DNA from: an uncultured Acidobacteriota bacterium
GTDB lineage: Bacteria; Acidobacteriota; Terriglobia; Bryobacterales; Bryobacteraceae
Length of the DNA: 64,000 nucleotides
Assembly: GCA_902825945.1 (NCBI GenBank)
Contig: CADECY010000001.1
Coordinates: 1 to 64,000 of the forward strand
Direction: 5' to 3'
Shown: positions 34,653-43,074 of the stretch, piece by piece
How the letters are laid out: every line of letters begins with the position of its first letter
Position numbering within the stretch: the stretch's first letter is position 1
Made by a program: the position numbers and the translations under genes
The notes under the pieces: generated by a model
The model's input: the letters and a program-made list of their open reading frames with translations, nothing else
What the model was told of the DNA's origin: nothing
Databases searched by the model: none

Positions 34653-35192
34653 TTAGAACCTCCCTTCCAGGCTCTGCCGCATCTTCTGGACGGCTCGGAA
34701 AATGCTGTTCTTGGCAGCGGTCTCGCTGATGTCGAGTACGAGCGAAACCTCGTGGATCGATCTGCCTTCGTAGTGGCGCAGCAGAAACGCGACTCGTTCC
34801 TGTTCGGTGAGGCGCCCGAGCGCGACACCGATTGCGGAGCGGGTCTCGGCAGCGAGAGCGACACGGTCGGGCGCGGGAGCCACGCAGACCAGGCCTGGGA
34901 GCGGTTCTTCGGTCTCGTGCCGCCGGGAACGAGCCCGCAACACATCGAGACAACAATTGGCCGCGATGCGATAGATCCAGGTGCTGAAAGAGGCGCGAGC
35001 TTCATACTGGCCGAGTTGGCGAAACGAGCGCAGGAACGTCTCCTGGACGATATCCTCCGCGTCGGCTTCGTTACCCGTCATGCGGAACGCGAGCCGGAAG
35101 ACACTTCGGGCATGGCGATCGACGAGAACGCGAAACGAGCCGGGATTTCCGCCGCGAACCTGGCGAACCAGGTCCTGGTCGGTTTCGCTCAT
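34653..35192 (-). CDS. ECF RNA polymerase sigma factor (RpoE-like)
   Basis: 179 residues. Region 2 at about 20-90 (FRVLVDRHARSVFRLAFRM, DAEDIVQETFLRSFRQL, FSTWIYRIAANCCLDVLR) and region 4 at about 120-175 (LGRLTEQERVAFLLRHYEG, IHEVSLVLDISETAAKN, RAVQKMRQSLEGRF) are textbook. It heads a three-gene operon with its anti-sigma factor and a TPR/HEAT protein, and probably controls its own operon. No promoter repeat of its own could be verified by eye. Confidence 0.95.
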   Translation of the reverse strand: MSETDQDLVRQVRGGNPGSFRVLVDRHARSVFRLAFRMTGNEADAEDIVQETFLRSFRQLGQYEARASFSTWIYRIAANCCLDVLRARSRRHETEEPLPGLVCVAPAPDRVALAAETRSAIGVALGRLTEQERVAFLLRHYEGRSIHEVSLVLDISETAAKNSIFRAVQKMRQSLEGRF

Positions 35193-35234
35193 CCAACCCT
35201 TAGACTCCGGGATGAGCCGGCGGTTAGGGAGGAA

Positions 35235-35987
35235 TCAGACGTTCAGTTTGTTGAAGATCGCTTCCGGAATGTTCCGGATGATCGTCATGATGATTCGCCA
35301 CTTGAACGGCAGATAGACCACGCCCTTGCCTTGCTCCATCGCGTTCACGATTCCAGACGCGATCTCAGCCGGTGAGGCAAACATGGGCGTCTTGGGCAGA
35401 TGCGCCGTCATCGGCGTGTCGACGAATCCAGGCTTCACCGTCAGGACCTTGACACCCGTGCCCGCTAGGCGATGCCGCACGCCTTGGAGGAAGAGGTCGA
35501 GCGCCCCCTTCGAAGCTCCATAGACGTAGTTCGATTTGCGCCCGCGATCGCCGGCGACCGATCCGATCACGGCGAGATGGCCCGCGCCGTCGGCCTCGAA
35601 GCGATTGACGAGGATCGTGACGAGAGAAGCCGTGCTGGTAAAGTTGGTGTTCAGGATCTCGAGCGTGGCCGATGGATCGGCTTCGGCCCTTTTCTGGTCG
35701 CCGAGCACACCGTAGGCGATCACGGCGGCGTCGAGCCCGGCGAACGGGCGCGCGGCCGATTCGATCAGTTTCTGATGGCTGGCGGGATCGGCGAGATCGG
35801 CTTCGAGCACGACGGTTGCCTGCGCGCCGCGAGCCTTCAGGTCGGCCGCGACGGTCTCCAGCCGGTCGCGCCGGCGGCCTGCCAGCGCGATCGAGCATCC
35901 GAGCGATGCGAAGACCCGGCCCACTTCCTGCGCGATCCCGGATGTTGCCCCGAGAATCAGGATGCGTTTGCCCTTGAACTGGCTCAT
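35235..35987 (-). CDS. dprE2: DprE2-like short-chain dehydrogenase (decaprenylphosphoryl-2-keto-ribose reductase)
   Basis: 250 residues of the classical SDR fold: cofactor motif LILGATSGIAQEVGR, LAGRRRDRL (Arg residues suggest NADP or NAD choice), NTNF, catalytic Ser in VIGSVAGDRGR and YGASKGAL with Tyr/Lys. The C-terminus FKWRIIMTIIRNIPEAIFNK resembles the membrane-associating end of DprE2. It would reduce the 2-keto intermediate made by DprE1 to polyprenyl-phospho-arabinose. ATG overlaps the upstream dprE1-like stop (ATGA). The identification rests strongly on this pairing. Confidence 0.85.
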   Translation of the reverse strand: MSQFKGKRILILGATSGIAQEVGRVFASLGCSIALAGRRRDRLETVAADLKARGAQATVVLEADLADPASHQKLIESAARPFAGLDAAVIAYGVLGDQKRAEADPSATLEILNTNFTSTASLVTILVNRFEADGAGHLAVIGSVAGDRGRKSNYVYGASKGALDLFLQGVRHRLAGTGVKVLTVKPGFVDTPMTAHLPKTPMFASPAEIASGIVNAMEQGKGVVYLPFKWRIIMTIIRNIPEAIFNKLNV

Positions 35988-37297
35988 TTGGCCGTTACCC
36001 TCCGCCAGAAGCTGGAACTGAACTTCGGATCGATGTACCGCGAGAACTCTTCCCAACGCGGATAAAACTGACGGAAGTACGCCGCGGGCATCCGGGCGTC
36101 CTTGGCCGGATAGAGCCGGCCACCGGCCTCCGCCACGATCTTGTCGAGCCGTTGCAGCAGGTTCTCGACTGCGTCGCGGCGGGCGAAATCGAGCGCTAAT
36201 GTGATTCCCGGTTTCGGAAACGACATCATGCCCAGGCTCGGAACGTGGCCCATCGTCTTGAGAACGGTGAGAAACGACGCCTGCCCGGACTTGCCGGCTT
36301 CTCCTAAAATCTCGCGAATGGCCTCCGGCCCGCCTTCGAACGGCACCAGGCATTGCCACTGCAGGAGTCCGCTCGCGCCGTACATCCGGTTCCAATCGAG
36401 CAGCGCGTCGAGAGGATAGAAAAACGGGATATAGTCGACGGTCGCGCGAGCCACACGGCTCCATTGCTTGTGATAGAAGAGCGTGTTGAAGGTCCCGATC
36501 GTGAACCGGCTCAGCGCGATCTCCGGCAAGTCGAACGGTACGGCGAGCAGCGGTTTGCCCGCCTTTGCCGCGGCGGTGCCGCCCGTGTGGTTGTGATTGC
36601 CCCGCATGAACAGCCCCCGGCCGGGCGAGCCCACCGTGTCGATCCAGGCCACCAGATACTCGAAATCCCGTTCGGACTCGCTCGACAGGGCAAAGAACTC
36701 GTCGAGCCCGCCCATCCGGATGGTCTCGACGTCGATCGAGCGGTTCCGGATCGGCTTCATCTGGAACTCGACCCAATCGATGATGCCCGTCAGACCCAGT
36801 CCTCCGATCGTCGCCGCGAAAAGTTCGGGTTCGCGCTCGGCCGAACAAATCCGGCGCGAACCGTTCGACCGGACCAACTCGAGCTCGCGCACGAAGTTGC
36901 CGAACGAGCCACACGCATGGTGATTCTTCCCGTGGACATCGTTGGCGACGGCGCCGCCGATGGTGACGAACCGCGTGCCCGGCGTCACAGGCGGAAACCA
37001 GCCCCGGGGCACGCTGTGTTCGAGAAGTTCATCCAGCGTGACGCCCGATTCGCACCGTACGATGCCGGTGGCGGCGTCAAAACCGATCAGCCGGTTCATC
37101 CCGCGTGTCGCGATCAGTGTGTTCCCCTCGTTGAGGCAGGAGTCTCCGTAGCTGCGGCCGAGCCCGCGGGGCAGCAGGCTGCCCTCCACGATGGGCAGCG
37201 GCTCATCCCGCCAATCGCGCGTCACGACGGTCTGTTCGACACGAGGATAACGCCCCCACGACTGGAACTGGCTGGTGCCTGCGTCGATACGCGTCAC
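35984..37297 (-). CDS. dprE1: DprE1-like FAD-linked oxidase (polyprenylphospho-ribose 2-oxidase)
   Basis: 437 residues. FAD-binding PCMH-type fold with RGLGRSYGDSCLNEG at about 45-60 and GGAVANDVHGKNHHACGSFG at about 115, both near-identical to mycobacterial DprE1. The substrate part includes VPFEGG and LKTMGHVPSLGMMSFP, and ends YPRWEEFSRYIDP. It oxidises the 2'-hydroxyl of polyprenylphospho-ribose. The GTG start overlaps the UbiA gene stop (GTGA). By eye, PGWNICVDF of the mycobacterial enzyme aligns with PGITLALDF, so the cysteine that benzothiazinone drugs trap (Cys387) is alanine here. Confidence 0.88.
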   Translation of the reverse strand: MTRIDAGTSQFQSWGRYPRVEQTVVTRDWRDEPLPIVEGSLLPRGLGRSYGDSCLNEGNTLIATRGMNRLIGFDAATGIVRCESGVTLDELLEHSVPRGWFPPVTPGTRFVTIGGAVANDVHGKNHHACGSFGNFVRELELVRSNGSRRICSAEREPELFAATIGGLGLTGIIDWVEFQMKPIRNRSIDVETIRMGGLDEFFALSSESERDFEYLVAWIDTVGSPGRGLFMRGNHNHTGGTAAAKAGKPLLAVPFDLPEIALSRFTIGTFNTLFYHKQWSRVARATVDYIPFFYPLDALLDWNRMYGASGLLQWQCLVPFEGGPEAIREILGEAGKSGQASFLTVLKTMGHVPSLGMMSFPKPGITLALDFARRDAVENLLQRLDKIVAEAGGRLYPAKDARMPAAYFRQFYPRWEEFSRYIDPKFSSSFWRRVTAK

Positions 37298-38721
37298 GAG
37301 GACACCCAAACGGCCGCGACGATCAAGAGCCCAAGCGCGGCCAGCAGAAGGTAGCTGGGGAGGTCCTTCAAGGCGAACAGGATCGGATCGTCGAGCATCT
37401 CGCCACGATGGGTGAGAAACCAGACGCGGCTGATCCAGAACATCACCAGCGGACAGGCGGGCCACAGCCATTCGGGCCGGGTGTACAGGCGCGCCACTTC
37501 CGGACTCTGCATATACAGCGCCATCACGAGCGAGGCGATGTAACCGCTGGCAACGCCCATGGTGGTGAGCAGCGAGTCTTCTCCCAGCCGGTATCCGCGC
37601 CCCCGCAGGCTGACGCTGGCGTCGCCCTCCGTCATCCGGATCTCGGAGACTCTTTTGACCATTGCGAGACTGAAGAACAAGAAGATCGAGAAGCCCAACA
37701 GCCATGCCGACAACTGGACCTGTCCGCTCACGCCTCCGGCGATCACCCGCAATGTGTAGAGAAAGGCGAGTGTCATCACGTCCACCAGCGGAATTCGTTT
37801 CATCCAGAACGAGTACAGCGTGGTCACCGCGAGATAGACGAGCATCACGATCAGAAACGCTCCCGAGATCCAGGCGGCAATCGCCAGCCCCGCCGTGATC
37901 AACAGGGGCGCCAGTAGAATCCCAGCCCAAATGGGAACCGCCCCTGAGGCAAACGGCCTCTTGTGTTTGGTGGGGTGAACGCGATCGTTGTCGAGATCGA
38001 GCAGATCGTTGACCACATAGACTGACGAGGCCACGAAGCTGAAGGCGAAGAACGCCGCCACCACAGCCAGCAGCCGCGCCGTGTCGGTAAAATGATGGGC
38101 CAAGATGAGCGGGATGAACAAGAGGATGTTCTTCGCCCATTGGTGCAGCCGCAATACCCGCCGTATGGTCGAGAAGCCGATTGATGGCGGTTCGAACTCC
38201 CGCGCCACCCGGACTCCCTTCTTTTCCAGGGTTTGCCGCGTCCCGCGGGCCGCGCCCACCAGAATCGCTTCGCGCGCGCCAGCCCACACCGCCAGATCAG
38301 CGCTGCTGTCGCCCGCATAGTCGAACCCTTTCGGGCCGAACTCCGACTCGAGACGGCGCAGTTTCTCCGGCCCCTTCAGGTTCGCGGCGGATTCGGTGGC
38401 AAGCACTCGTGAAAATACCCCAACGTGTCCAGCGACTGACTCGGCGATCGACCGGTGAGCCGCCGTGGCCAGCACCAGAGTCCGGCCTTGGTCCCGCTGT
38501 TCGCGCAGATAAGCCAACAAACCCTCGTGATACGGAAGTGCCGACGGATGGAACACACCGCGGCCCGCCAACTCACTCTTCACTTTTGCGCGTCCCTCCA
38601 AGAGCCAGAAAGGAAGCCGCAGCAGCGTCGACGGCTGCTTGGCGATCGCGCGCAGGAACGACTCGTGTAGGGTGTCGGTGCGGACGAGAGTGCCGTCGAG
38701 GTCCACGCACAAGGGCACCAT
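37294..38721 (-). CDS. HAD phosphatase - UbiA prenyltransferase fusion (DPPR-synthase-like)
   Basis: 475 residues. Residues 1-190 are a HAD hydrolase: motif I DLDGTLVRTD, then LVLATAAHRS and GDSSADLAVW. Residues 195-475 are a polytopic UbiA domain with NDLLDLDNDRVHPTKHKRPF, close to the NDxxDxxxDREHPTKxxRP block of the mycobacterial decaprenyl-phosphate phosphoribosyltransferase Rv3806c, and the second polar loop KRIPLVDVMTLAFLYTLRV. The UbiA half would join phosphoribose from PRPP to polyprenyl phosphate and the HAD half may remove the 5-phosphate, so this protein plus DprE1 and DprE2 would complete the route to polyprenyl-phospho-arabinose. Gene order and overlaps (GTGA, ATGA) support one operon. 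Confidence 0.85.
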   Translation of the reverse strand: MVPLCVDLDGTLVRTDTLHESFLRAIAKQPSTLLRLPFWLLEGRAKVKSELAGRGVFHPSALPYHEGLLAYLREQRDQGRTLVLATAAHRSIAESVAGHVGVFSRVLATESAANLKGPEKLRRLESEFGPKGFDYAGDSSADLAVWAGAREAILVGAARGTRQTLEKKGVRVAREFEPPSIGFSTIRRVLRLHQWAKNILLFIPLILAHHFTDTARLLAVVAAFFAFSFVASSVYVVNDLLDLDNDRVHPTKHKRPFASGAVPIWAGILLAPLLITAGLAIAAWISGAFLIVMLVYLAVTTLYSFWMKRIPLVDVMTLAFLYTLRVIAGGVSGQVQLSAWLLGFSIFLFFSLAMVKRVSEIRMTEGDASVSLRGRGYRLGEDSLLTTMGVASGYIASLVMALYMQSPEVARLYTRPEWLWPACPLVMFWISRVWFLTHRGEMLDDPILFALKDLPSYLLLAALGLLIVAAVWVSS

Positions 38722-38807
38722 GGAGATCTTTCCTTCTATCGGCGGGCCTGCCTCGCAACTGCAATCCGGGCGTGGCGCACCCCTCCATTATGTCAAAACC
38801 GGCTGGA

Positions 38808-41420
38808 TTAGGGCCTCATTCTCTCCACGACCGCGATATCCGCTCCCGGCGATTCCGATTTCGCGTACAGGAACGTCTTACCGTCCGGCGAGACCGTCAG
38901 TCCGCCGCCCGGGACCCCGGGAACGCGCGCGAGCACCCTCGTCTGCCTCCGTAAAGGATCGAACATCTCGAGCACGGTCTCGATGGGCTTGGCCTCGAGA
39001 TCGACTCGCAGGTAGTAGAGTCCCTCGGGCCGTGCGACAAAGGAGCGCTGCGCGACGCGGATCGGCATTTCCACTGGTACGCCACCGCCGGCCGGTATCT
39101 GCCAGACTCGGCTGTTCCAACCGGCGCTTGAAACGTAGTAGAGGCTCTTTCCATCCGGCGCCTCGAAGGCGGCGTCGGCGCCTTCCGGACTGATTCTCTT
39201 CGCCTTCGCCACGTCGTGCGGCCCGCCCTCGAACGGAACGCGGCAGATGGTGCCCTGATTTCCGAAAAAGGCCTTGAAGTAGACCCACTTGCCGTCGTTC
39301 GAAAAGCTCGGCAGCACGGCGCGAAAGTCGCCCGTGGTCAACTGCCGCGGCTTGCCTCCGGCTGAATCGACCACGAAGATCGCGGTTTCGCGCTGCTCGG
39401 TCCGGCGGTCGAACGCGATCCAGCGTCCGTCCGGAGACCAGCGGGCCGTGCCGCTCGCGTATCCGCCAGAGGTCAATTCCGTCGGCCGCGTGCCATCGGC
39501 ATCGGTCACCCAGATTTGCTGAGAACCGGAACGGGTGGATTCGAAGGCGATCCGCTTGCCATCCGGCGAGTACGTTGGGCTGTACTCGATCTGGGTCGAC
39601 GAAGCCGCGTGCTTGGTCTCCTTGCCATCCCGGATCGCCCATATGTGCCGCATTCGCGGCGCGGAGGAAAAGGCAACGCGGCCGGTGGGTGCCACCGCGA
39701 CCGACATCAGTCCGTTGTCGCCGATCGGCAGGCCCCGGACCATACCGCTGAACGGCTGCAGCACGTGCAACCGTCCGTCCGACATCCCGGTTCCCATGAC
39801 AGCCAGCGCCGCACGGTTGTCATCCTCCCAATGAATGCTGTAGACGAACGTCGTTTCCGTGGTGACCTTCTTGGGCTCACCCTGGATCGTCAGGCCGGGC
39901 CCCAACGCTGCCAGGAAGATGTCGGCGTAGGCATGACAAGGGGCAGAATACAGCAGGTTCCGCGCGTCGAACGAAACGGACGGCGTACAGCCCTTGGCCA
40001 GTACGCGCTCATCGCCGCCGTCCTTCGAAAGAGTATGAATGACCGGCTGCTTCGCTTCCGGTTCCCAGCCCTCGCATACCAGACGTTCCGTACCCGCGAT
40101 CCAGGCGAGGTGGTTGGAACACTTGGTTTCACCGACCCGAACCTCCGAGCCACCTAGCGGCGGAACCCGGTATAGCGACATCCCGCCCTCCCCGGCACGA
40201 AGGAAGTAGATCCACTTGCCGTCCCCCGACCATGCGGGCCCGATGTCGGGAGCCGGATCCTTGGTGAGCCGCAGCGGCTCGGCCGATCCCACGACTTTGA
40301 CGTAGATATCGTAGTTGTCCTGACTCGGGCCATTCCAAGTAAATGCGATTTGGTTGCCGTCGGCCGAAAAGGCCGGGGTGCCCTCATCGCCCGTATACGC
40401 GGTGAACGGAACCGGGGCCGGTGGAGCCATCGGCCCGCGCGGCTGGCGCCGCCAGAACAGGCCCGCGCCCAAAGCCACCACGGCCGCCGCACCGGCCACC
40501 CATGCGACCCAACCGCGGCGCGCGGGCGGCTGCCCACTCGTGGCTGGTGCCTCCGCGAGTGGATCGGCGGCGATATCCTCGAGCTCGATCCGGACATCGT
40601 GGAGGCTCGCCATCCGCCGTGCCGGATCCTTGCGCAGGCAGCGTTCGAGCAGGCGCTCGAGCTCCCTCGGGATCGCGGGCGAGATCTCTCGCAACGGTCG
40701 CGGCTGTTCGCGCAGGACGGAGGCGATGATCGATGCGGTGGAGTCGCCGTGGAACGCGCGCTTCCCGGTCAGCATCTCGTAAAGCACCGCTCCGAAGCTG
40801 AATACGTCGGAGCGGGAGTCGAGTTTGCGGCCCTCGGCCTGCTCCGGCGACATGTAGGCAGGCGTGCCCGCGATGATCCCGGCTCGCGACGCATCGGAGG
40901 GCATGGTAAGCGTGGGGGCGTCGGCGCCGCGCGGAGCCTCGACCGGGTTCGTTTTCGCCAGGCCGAAGTCGAGCACCTTCACGGTTCCCGATTCGTTGAT
41001 CATGATGTTGGCGGGCTTGAGGTCGCGGTGCAGAACTCCTGCCGCGTGCGCGCTCGAAACCGCGCTGGCGATCGAGATGGCGATCCGCATCGCTTCGGCA
41101 AGCAGCATGCCGCCAGGTGGGATCGCGCGATCGAGAGTGCGTCCGGGAACGAACTCGAGCACGAGGTAGCTGGTGCCCGACTGTTCGCCCACATCGAAGA
41201 GGGTGACGATGTTCGGGTGATTCAGGTTCGAGACGGTACGCGCCTCGTGGAGAAGCCGGGCGCGATGCTCTGCCGTGACCGCGCCTTGCGGAAGCACCTT
41301 AATGGCGACAGTCCTCCCGAGGCGTGTATCGCGCGCCTGATAGACCTCGCCCATCCCCCCTGCGCCGAGCTGGGTGAGGACCTCATAGGGTCCGAGGGAA
41401 GATCCGGGCGATAGCGCCAT
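38808..41420 (-). CDS. Ser/Thr protein kinase with transmembrane helix and TolB/WD40-like repeats
   Basis: About 870 residues. The kinase domain (15-280) has LGAGGMGEVYQARD, Lys in VAIKVLPQG, HRDLKPANIM, DFGLAKT and SPEQAEGRKLDSRSDVFSFG, so it should be active and face the cytoplasm. A transmembrane helix (WVAWVAGAAAVVALGAGLFW) lies at about 310-330. The C-terminal ~540 residues form a TolB-type propeller of PD40 repeats (DGKWIYFLRAGEGG, YSPDGKRIAFESTRSGSQQI, WSPDGRWIAFDRRTEQ, FSNDGKWVYFKAF). This layout is widespread in Acidobacteria. The ATG at 41420 is preferred to upstream in-frame starts at 41426 and 41456, as it lies next to the start of the kinase domain. Confidence 0.92.
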   Translation of the reverse strand: MALSPGSSLGPYEVLTQLGAGGMGEVYQARDTRLGRTVAIKVLPQGAVTAEHRARLLHEARTVSNLNHPNIVTLFDVGEQSGTSYLVLEFVPGRTLDRAIPPGGMLLAEAMRIAISIASAVSSAHAAGVLHRDLKPANIMINESGTVKVLDFGLAKTNPVEAPRGADAPTLTMPSDASRAGIIAGTPAYMSPEQAEGRKLDSRSDVFSFGAVLYEMLTGKRAFHGDSTASIIASVLREQPRPLREISPAIPRELERLLERCLRKDPARRMASLHDVRIELEDIAADPLAEAPATSGQPPARRGWVAWVAGAAAVVALGAGLFWRRQPRGPMAPPAPVPFTAYTGDEGTPAFSADGNQIAFTWNGPSQDNYDIYVKVVGSAEPLRLTKDPAPDIGPAWSGDGKWIYFLRAGEGGMSLYRVPPLGGSEVRVGETKCSNHLAWIAGTERLVCEGWEPEAKQPVIHTLSKDGGDERVLAKGCTPSVSFDARNLLYSAPCHAYADIFLAALGPGLTIQGEPKKVTTETTFVYSIHWEDDNRAALAVMGTGMSDGRLHVLQPFSGMVRGLPIGDNGLMSVAVAPTGRVAFSSAPRMRHIWAIRDGKETKHAASSTQIEYSPTYSPDGKRIAFESTRSGSQQIWVTDADGTRPTELTSGGYASGTARWSPDGRWIAFDRRTEQRETAIFVVDSAGGKPRQLTTGDFRAVLPSFSNDGKWVYFKAFFGNQGTICRVPFEGGPHDVAKAKRISPEGADAAFEAPDGKSLYYVSSAGWNSRVWQIPAGGGVPVEMPIRVAQRSFVARPEGLYYLRVDLEAKPIETVLEMFDPLRRQTRVLARVPGVPGGGLTVSPDGKTFLYAKSESPGADIAVVERMRP

Positions 41421-41604
41421 GGTCATAGAGTATACCCGGTCTTGGCGCGACATCATATCCCTCCCCGATGTGTCGAGAACCGCAGCAATAGGCTCTCGGC
41501 TACGCCTTGAAAATCAGCATTGGGAATGAGAATTTTCGGCTCCGACTTTGACTTACTTGTAGATCATAATTTCGAGACTCGTTCGACGAGCTTCGTGTCT
41601 TCGC

Positions 41605-41620
41605 CGGCACCTTGCTCGCG
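41605..41620 (+). promoter_or_regulatory. Possible sigma-54 promoter of the PEP-CTERM-like gene
   Basis: GGCAC at 41606-41610 and the GC at 41618-41619 keep the exact ten-base GG-GC distance of -24/-12 promoters (CGGCACC, then CTCGC). Transcription would start near 41631, leaving room for GAGAGG at 41635-41640 and the ATG at 41648. PEP-CTERM genes of other bacteria are often sigma-54 dependent. Flanking bases match the consensus only partly. Confidence 0.3.
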
Positions 41621-41647
41621 GATTTGCACTGAACGAGAGGAACGTAC

Positions 41648-42397
41648 ATGCTTAGCTTTAAGAAATCATTCCTCGCACGCGCCCTGCTGTTGGCGCTAGC
41701 GATCTGGCTGTGCACGCCGTTGCACGCGGGTATTGTCAACACGTACACGAATCGCGCTGCGTGGCAGGCTGCGACGACGGACCGCACGGACATCGACTTC
41801 ACCGCGCTTGGCCTCGGCGCCGGCGGATACATCGGCTACTCGACCGCGACGGGCCTGACGATGAGCGGAGTCACCTTTACCGGATACGACGAGAGCAACA
41901 ACGCGCACTTCTTGTATGCGTTGAACCCGGAATCCGGCTGGGACGAGAACTTCGGCACCGGAACGCTGCTGAAAGGGCCCATGTGGTATCAGAGTTCTGG
42001 CGTCACGAGCACATATCTTCAGGTGGCGCTCCCATCTTCGGTCACTTCGCTTGGGCTCGATCTCGGCACGATCACGCCGCGCGGCGCCAGTCTCCGCCTC
42101 GTCGTGGATGGCGTCTATACCGGATCGACGATCACCACCGCGACAAACAGCCTGACGTTCTTTGGCTTCACCGCCGACGCTCCCGTCAACCAGCTCCGGA
42201 TCTATGTCGATTCCGGATCCCTCACCGTGACGCAGGCGCTCATCGACAACGTTTCGTTCGGAGAGTTGCTGAGCGGTGGCGGTGGTGGAGGCCCACCGCA
42301 GGGCGGCGAGACGCCGGAAGCGGCGACGCTCCTCTACGTAGGGACGGGCGTCTACTACTTGGCGTGGCGGCGCAGACGGCAGCTTCGCACGGCATAG
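41648..42397 (+). CDS. Exported protein with variant PEP-CTERM sorting signal
   Basis: 249 residues. Signal peptide (MLSFKKSFLARALLLALAIW to LHAG), a beta-sandwich at about 30-215 (VTFTGYDESNNAHF, LGLDLGTITPRGASLRLVVD, IDNVSFGELL), a Gly-rich linker, then TPEAATLLYVGTGVYYLAWRRRRQ-type end: a Pro-Glu motif, hydrophobic helix and Arg cluster, the form of a PEP-CTERM signal cut by exosortase. The usual Pro-Glu-Pro is Pro-Glu-Ala here. No exosortase is in the window. Likely an extracellular matrix or surface protein. A hairpin follows at 42410-42435. Confidence 0.75.
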   Translation: MLSFKKSFLARALLLALAIWLCTPLHAGIVNTYTNRAAWQAATTDRTDIDFTALGLGAGGYIGYSTATGLTMSGVTFTGYDESNNAHFLYALNPESGWDENFGTGTLLKGPMWYQSSGVTSTYLQVALPSSVTSLGLDLGTITPRGASLRLVVDGVYTGSTITTATNSLTFFGFTADAPVNQLRIYVDSGSLTVTQALIDNVSFGELLSGGGGGGPPQGGETPEAATLLYVGTGVYYLAWRRRRQLRTA

Positions 42398-42409
42398 CGT
42401 CAGGGAATC

Positions 42410-42435
42410 GGGCCGGCTCCTTCCTGGGCCGGCCC
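42410..42435 (+). terminator. Probable terminator after the PEP-CTERM-like gene
   Basis: GGGCCGGC at 42410-42417 pairs with GCCGGCCC at 42428-42435 over a ten-base loop, 12 bases after the stop. The following CTTATTT is only weakly T-rich, so Rho-independent action is likely but not certain. Confidence 0.55.
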
Positions 42436-42519
42436 GCCTTATTTCAGCAGAGACGGCCCCGGGGTGCTATCTTCCGGGAAGGTGAAAAGACAGGATTCGC
42501 TGAGCGCAAGGTCCCGTAA

Positions 42520-43074
42520 ATGCGCTGGATGATCGGATTGTGGGTCGCGTTCTTCGCCGGATTCGTGGCCGGGCACTTGCGAGTCCGGCGCGCGCGAGGC
42601 GGCGGCTCGACACGCGAGAATCGAGTTCGGCGCGAGCGATCGTCCGATCTCGGCATGGCCCTGCAGTTCAGCGGCATGCTGCTCGCCTGGTTCTGGCGCG
42701 GCCCGTTCCGGGCCGATCTGCTTCCAGTCGCCTTCGTAACCGGCGCCATCTGTGTCGTGCTCGCATGGTGGGCCCTATTCACGCTTGGCCGCCATTGGCG
42801 CGTGCAGGCGGTGGTGACCGACGATCATGAGCTGATCACTTCCGGGCCGTATTCGTGGGTCCGGCATCCGGTCTACACGGCATTTCTCGGAATGGTGGCG
42901 AGTTGGGCAATGGTGGCCTGCCCGTTGGGAGTGTTCGCGACGGCGTGTGGCCTGTTCATCGCGGGCACCGAGATCCGGATCGCGGCGGAAGACCGTATCC
43001 TCGGCGAGGCGTTTCCACGCCAGTTTCCGGAGTACCGGCGGAGCGTCTCCGCTTACGTGCCCTGGCTTCGTTGA
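42520..43074 (+). CDS. Isoprenylcysteine carboxyl methyltransferase (ICMT)-family membrane protein
   Basis: 184 residues, four or five transmembrane helices. The family core is present: LGRHWRVQAVVTDDHELI, GPYSWVRHPVYTAFLG with the RHP motif that binds S-adenosylmethionine, and a conserved acidic segment EDRILGEAFPRQFPEYRR. Bacterial members methylate unknown acceptors, since bacteria do not prenylate proteins. The 3' end overlaps the convergent CYTH gene by 22 bases. Confidence 0.85.
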   Translation: MRWMIGLWVAFFAGFVAGHLRVRRARGGGSTRENRVRRERSSDLGMALQFSGMLLAWFWRGPFRADLLPVAFVTGAICVVLAWWALFTLGRHWRVQAVVTDDHELITSGPYSWVRHPVYTAFLGMVASWAMVACPLGVFATACGLFIAGTEIRIAAEDRILGEAFPRQFPEYRRSVSAYVPWLR

